Positions 13,676 to 15,026 of a stretch of DNA of 15,026 bases are shown one piece after another (position 1 is the first letter of the stretch; every line of letters begins with the position of its first letter). Origin of the DNA: an uncultured Ellagibacter sp. (GTDB taxonomy: Bacteria; Actinomycetota; Coriobacteriia; Coriobacteriales; Eggerthellaceae); assembly GCA_934654815.1 (NCBI GenBank), contig CAKUGU010000049.1, positions 1 to 15,026 of the forward strand, in the 5' to 3' direction. Below the pieces are notes generated by a model. That model was not told the DNA's origin and searched no databases. It was given only the letters and a program-made list of their open reading frames with translations. The position numbers and the translations under genes are program-made.

Positions 13676-13693
13676 GCATCATCTGGGTTTTCG

Positions 13694-14638
13694 TTAGCTC
13701 AGCTTGCTTGCGAAGCTGTCGAGCGGGCGCGATTCGGCCGGCTCGTTCTCGTCGCTGTTGGTGATCATCGTGCCGACGCCCATGTCGGTGAGCATCTCGA
13801 GCAGAAGCGCGTGCGGCGTCGTGCCGTTCAAGATGTGGGCGCGGTGCACGCCGGCCTCGAGCGCGCGGACGCACGAGTTCAGCTTCGGGATCATGCCCGT
13901 CGACACCTGCTCCTTCTCGAGCATGTCCTTCACCTCGGCGAGGCTCATGCGCGAGATGAGCGTCGACTTGTCGCTGAAGTCGCGGTAGAGACCGTCGACG
14001 TCAGTGAGGAAGAACACCTTGTGCGCGCCGATGGCCGCAGCCACATGACCTGCGACGACGTCGGCGTTCACGTTGAAAAAGCCGCTGCCGGGCTCTTCGC
14101 CGATACCCACCGAAGCGAGCACGGGGATGTAGTCGGCCGCCGTGAGGTCCTCGAGCAACTGGGTGTTGATGCGCACGACGCGCCCCACGCGCCCGAGCTC
14201 GGGCGACGCCTGCTCGGCGATGATGGTGGCCCCGTCGGCGCCCGAAAGGCCCACCGCGACCCGGCCGTGCTCGTTCATGGCCTCGACGAGCTCCTGGTTC
14301 ACCTGGCCGGCGAGCACCGAACGCACGATCTTCATGGCCGCGTCGGACGTGACGCGCTGGCCGTCGATGAACTTGAACGGGATGTCGAAGCGCTTCATCG
14401 CCTCGGTGATGGCAAGGCCGCCGCCGTGGACGATAACCGGCTTCACGCCGATGATCTTCAGAAGCACGATATCGGCCATGACCTCGGCGCGGAGCTTCTC
14501 GTCGACCATCGCGGACCCGCCGTACTTGATGACGATCGTCTTGCCGGTGATCTTCTTGATCCAGGGCATCGCCTCGGCGAGAACCTCGCCGGTCGTGGTG
14601 TCGACGCCGTTCGGCCTGGATATATTGTCGTAGTTCAT
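13694..14638 (-). CDS. argB: N-acetylglutamate kinase
   Basis: This amino-acid-kinase-family enzyme phosphorylates N-acetylglutamate, usually the controlled step of arginine synthesis. The 314-residue product has KYGGSAM (38-44) with the catalytic lysine, HGGG (71-74), FNVNADVVAGHVA (188-200) and LTDVDGLY (211-218). About 20 residues precede the first strand and resemble the mobile N-terminal helix of arginine-inhibited hexameric kinases, so feedback inhibition is likely but inferred. The ATG at 14638 lies four bases after the argJ stop. Its AGGA site is inside the argJ 3' end, which points to translational coupling. A short Ser/Glu/Asn-rich C-terminal extension (about 295-314) follows the conserved GTMI. 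Confidence 0.96.
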   Translation of the reverse strand: MNYDNISRPNGVDTTTGEVLAEAMPWIKKITGKTIVIKYGGSAMVDEKLRAEVMADIVLLKIIGVKPVIVHGGGLAITEAMKRFDIPFKFIDGQRVTSDAAMKIVRSVLAGQVNQELVEAMNEHGRVAVGLSGADGATIIAEQASPELGRVGRVVRINTQLLEDLTAADYIPVLASVGIGEEPGSGFFNVNADVVAGHVAAAIGAHKVFFLTDVDGLYRDFSDKSTLISRMSLAEVKDMLEKEQVSTGMIPKLNSCVRALEAGVHRAHILNGTTPHALLLEMLTDMGVGTMITNSDENEPAESRPLDSFASKLS

Positions 14639-14642
14639 AGCA

Positions 14643-15026
14643 TTAAGTCCTGTAGTCTCCGTTGATCGTTACATAGTCGTGCGAGAAGTCGCAGGTCCAC
14701 ATCGTGGTTTCGCAAGTGCCGGCGCCGAGATCGATGTCGAGCACGATCTCAGGCGCCTCGAAACGTCGCAGGGCCTCGTCCTCGTCGAAGGGGACGGTGA
14801 GCCCGCCCCGGCACACGGGGATGCCCATGATGTCGATGGAGACGTCTTGCTGTTCGAACGACGCGCCCGAGCGCCCCGCCGCGCCGGCGATGCGGCCCCA
14901 GTTGGCGTCGTGGCCGTAGATGGCGGTCTTCACGAGCGGGGAGTTCGCGATCGTGCGCGCGCATGCGTCGGCATCGGCGTCGCTCGCCGCGCCCGTGACG
15001 TTCACGGTGACAAGACGCGTGGCGCC
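14643..15026 (-). CDS. argJ: Glutamate N-acetyltransferase / ornithine acetyltransferase ArgJ, C-terminal part (cut by window edge)
   Basis: ArgJ moves the acetyl group from N-acetylornithine to glutamate, recycling it, and in some species also makes acetylglutamate from acetyl-CoA. Only the last 127 residues are in the window. The frame is open to the right edge, so the GTG at 15005 is internal. Diagnostic stretches are ATRLVTVNVTGAASDADA at the edge, LVKTAIYGHDANWGRI, and the family's closing YVTINGDYRT. The nucleophilic Thr autocleavage site lies upstream, outside the window, so activity cannot be judged. Its stop is four bases before argB. argC is the usual upstream neighbour but is not visible. 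Confidence 0.94.
   Translation of the reverse strand, partial: GATRLVTVNVTGAASDADADACARTIANSPLVKTAIYGHDANWGRIAGAAGRSGASFEQQDVSIDIMGIPVCRGGLTVPFDEDEALRRFEAPEIVLDIDLGAGTCETTMWTCDFSHDYVTINGDYRT

Overview
The window reads as a stretch of a high-GC Gram-positive chromosome, most likely an actinobacterium of the Coriobacteriia/Eggerthellaceae type. This is inferred from the GC-rich codon use, the class A penicillin-binding proteins with a PASTA or Gly-rich tail, the Sec/lipobox signal without outer-membrane genes, and a compact arginine cluster. The genus cannot be fixed from sequence alone. No rRNA, tRNA, CRISPR, insertion sequence or phage gene is visible.

Layout, left to right. Positions 1-301 hold no gene, but contain a well-formed leftward promoter (45-73) and an upstream 24-bp imperfect palindrome, probably the control region of a gene off the left edge. 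A textbook terminator (302-333) ends tyrS (367-1578, minus), which has its own extended -10 promoter. Behind it lies a long, internally duplicated U32-family protein (1675-4137, minus), probably a tRNA/rRNA hydroxylation-type enzyme. It is divergent from a class A penicillin-binding protein with a C-terminal PASTA domain (4202-6400, plus). The two start regions are only 64 bp apart and their predicted -10 boxes overlap. That PBP converges on a small lipoprotein gene (6397-6900, minus), and both stop codons lie within one CTAG. The lipoprotein gene follows a second class A PBP (6968-9217, minus), a paralogue of the first with a Ser- then Gly/Thr-rich tail. To the right is a leftward arginine biosynthesis cluster read argJ (partial) - argB - argD - argG - argH (15026 to 9326). 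argF, argC and argR are not in the window.

How the genes fit together. ArgJ, ArgB and ArgD belong to the acetylated ornithine branch; ArgG and ArgH turn citrulline into arginine, so the carbamoyltransferase step must be supplied from elsewhere. The two PBPs polymerise and cross-link peptidoglycan, and the lipoprotein next to them is a candidate envelope partner. TyrRS and the U32 protein are both translation-related.

The most unusual part is the 399-bp argG-argH gap (10721-11119). It has no credible gene but carries four successive inverted repeats, including an 18-bp perfect stem closing an 89-nt rod and a 101-nt four-helix rod. More than half of the gap is foldable. This is the best candidate in the window for an undescribed RNA or regulatory element. 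Promoters, operators and hairpins here were found by eye and carry modest confidence; the gene calls for tyrS and argBDGHJ are strong.
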